Assembly (NCBI GenBank): GCA_963783355.1 | Contig: CAWANF010000007.1 | Span: forward strand, 399,595-463,594 | Origin: CAWANF01 sp963783355 | GTDB taxonomy: Bacteria > Bacteroidota > Rhodothermia > Balneolales > DATFMH01 | DNA: 64,000 bases | Reading direction: 5' to 3' | In this document: positions 63,359 through 64,000 of the stretch, piece by piece | Position numbering within the stretch: position 1 is the stretch's first letter | How the letters are laid out: the number at the start of each line of letters is the position of its first letter | The notes under the pieces: generated by a model | Seen by the model: only the letters and a program-made list of their open reading frames with translations | Databases searched by the model: none | What the model was told of the DNA's origin: nothing | Program-made: the position numbers and the translations under genes

Positions 63359-64000
63359 ATGCCAAATAAAGGGCTTTACCGGGTTAACCCGGATCGCACT
63401 ATTCCCTGGAACGATCTGCCCTCTTTGCCGATTGATGAACACCTTTACCGGACCGTTACCATTTTTGAACAGTTGGGAAGGGCCAAAGAGGCCCTGGCCC
63501 TGCTGGCCGGAAGAAGCATTGCCATACCGAATCCTTCCGTACTGATCAACAGCATCACGCTGCAGGAAGCGAAGGATTCCAGTGCCATTGAAAATATCTT
63601 TACGACAGACGATGAGCTGTACAAAGCGTTCAGTGAAAACAGCGAAGACGGGCAGGTGTCGGGTGCCACCAAGGAAGTCCTGCATTATCGCGAAGCGTTA
63701 TGGGAAGGTTTTAACTATTTAAACCGGAAACAAAAATTTGATACCGAGTATTTCGTCCGCCTGTATCAAAAAATCAAACAAACGAACGACGGTATTCGTC
63801 CGCCGGTGGCCCGGACTTACATCCGCCGGGGTGGCAGCGGCTTCAATGCCGGACGACCGTTCTACACTCCGCCGCGCGGCAAGGGTGTCATCGAAGAAAA
63901 ACTGGAAAACCTGATCACCTTTTTAAATGACGAGACGATCCTTCCCGGTGAACCGCTCATTAAGATGGCGATGGCTCATTTTCAGTTTGAGGCCATTCAC
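63359..64000 (+). CDS. Fic-family protein, N-terminal part (cut by the right edge)
   Basis: 214 codons are open to the end of the window. The start has AAGGA upstream. The sequence begins PNKGLYRVNPDRTIPWNDLP and contains the N-terminal Fic_N helices with the inhibitory-helix motif SSAIENIFTT (S-x3-E-N, about residue 78) and DGIRPPVARTYIRRGGSG. It ends FQFEAIH, just where the HPFxDGNGR catalytic loop should begin. This family AMPylates target proteins. The catalytic motif itself is not visible in the window. Confidence 0.9.
   Translation, partial: MPNKGLYRVNPDRTIPWNDLPSLPIDEHLYRTVTIFEQLGRAKEALALLAGRSIAIPNPSVLINSITLQEAKDSSAIENIFTTDDELYKAFSENSEDGQVSGATKEVLHYREALWEGFNYLNRKQKFDTEYFVRLYQKIKQTNDGIRPPVARTYIRRGGSGFNAGRPFYTPPRGKGVIEEKLENLITFLNDETILPGEPLIKMAMAHFQFEAIH

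Noticed and set aside
1..64000. tRNA, rRNA, CRISPR array, complete insertion sequence
   Set aside because: I looked through all intergenic stretches for cloverleaf-like sequences, regular repeats and transposase motifs (DDE, HUH) and found none I could support.

Overview
The window looks like a chromosomal piece of a motile, Gram-negative-type, free-living bacterium, most plausibly from the FCB side of the tree (Calditrichota, Ignavibacteriota or a relative). This is an inference from gene content: two tricorn-type peptidases, secreted proteins with alanine-glutamine signal-peptide ends, an ECF sigma/anti-sigma operon with DUF4097-like outputs, a UPF0182 giant membrane protein, an RRM protein, and a sigma-54-driven flagellar operon. 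Base composition is moderately AT-rich. No rRNA, tRNA or CRISPR array was found.

Layout. (1) 1-18018, general metabolism and stress: the end of a tricorn peptidase, an NAD(P)-binding protein, a GMC oxidoreductase, a gamma-glutamylcyclotransferase-like protein, a universal stress protein coupled to a Lon-like protease, MscL with a zinc ribbon, a UPF0182 protein, a CoA-binding protein, an AcuI/YhdH reductase, a GNAT acetyltransferase, and a sigma/anti-sigma/DUF4097 operon. (2) 18112-33591: a complete tricorn peptidase, a multiply frameshifted PAS histidine kinase, a sugar dehydrogenase lipoprotein, Ada, a methyltransferase, an RRM protein, a nucleoside-hydrolase-like protein, a beta-CASP nuclease and a secreted six-hairpin glycosidase-like protein. 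(3) 34035-52307: one minus-strand flagellar operon running flgB, flgC, a small unknown gene, fliE, fliF, fliG, fliH, fliI, fliJ, motE-like, fliK, flgD, a TIGR02530-type gene, flgE, motA, motB, fliL, fliM, fliN, fliO, fliP, fliQ, fliR. It is preceded by a near-consensus sigma-54 site and a divergent soluble histidine kinase, suggesting NtrC/FlgR-type control. (4) 53569-63042: an AT-rich accessory island with a decayed peptide-bacteriocin system. (5) The window ends inside a Fic-family gene behind a palindromic operator-like site.

The most unusual part is the island. It encodes two small precursors with nearly identical 15-residue double-glycine leaders. Each mature peptide is Gly-rich, with Cys at mature position 5 and a second Cys next to the C-terminus. 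Their upstream regions (57011-57181 and 61555-61726) are near-identical direct repeats. The first repeat is a divergent promoter shared with a membrane protein, a thioredoxin-like CxxC protein and a C39-peptidase ABC exporter. The second carries a 12-codon stub of that same membrane gene. A GT2-like glycosyltransferase and a relic methyltransferase lie between the two copies. This part list (GG-leader peptide, C39 exporter, thiol-redox protein, GT2 enzyme, small membrane proteins) resembles glycocin (sublancin-type) loci. However, the exporter, glycosyltransferase and methyltransferase are all broken by frameshifts, stops or deletions, while the precursors, the redoxin and the putative immunity proteins are intact. 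I read it as a once-functional peptide toxin locus that has lost production but kept its self-protection genes.
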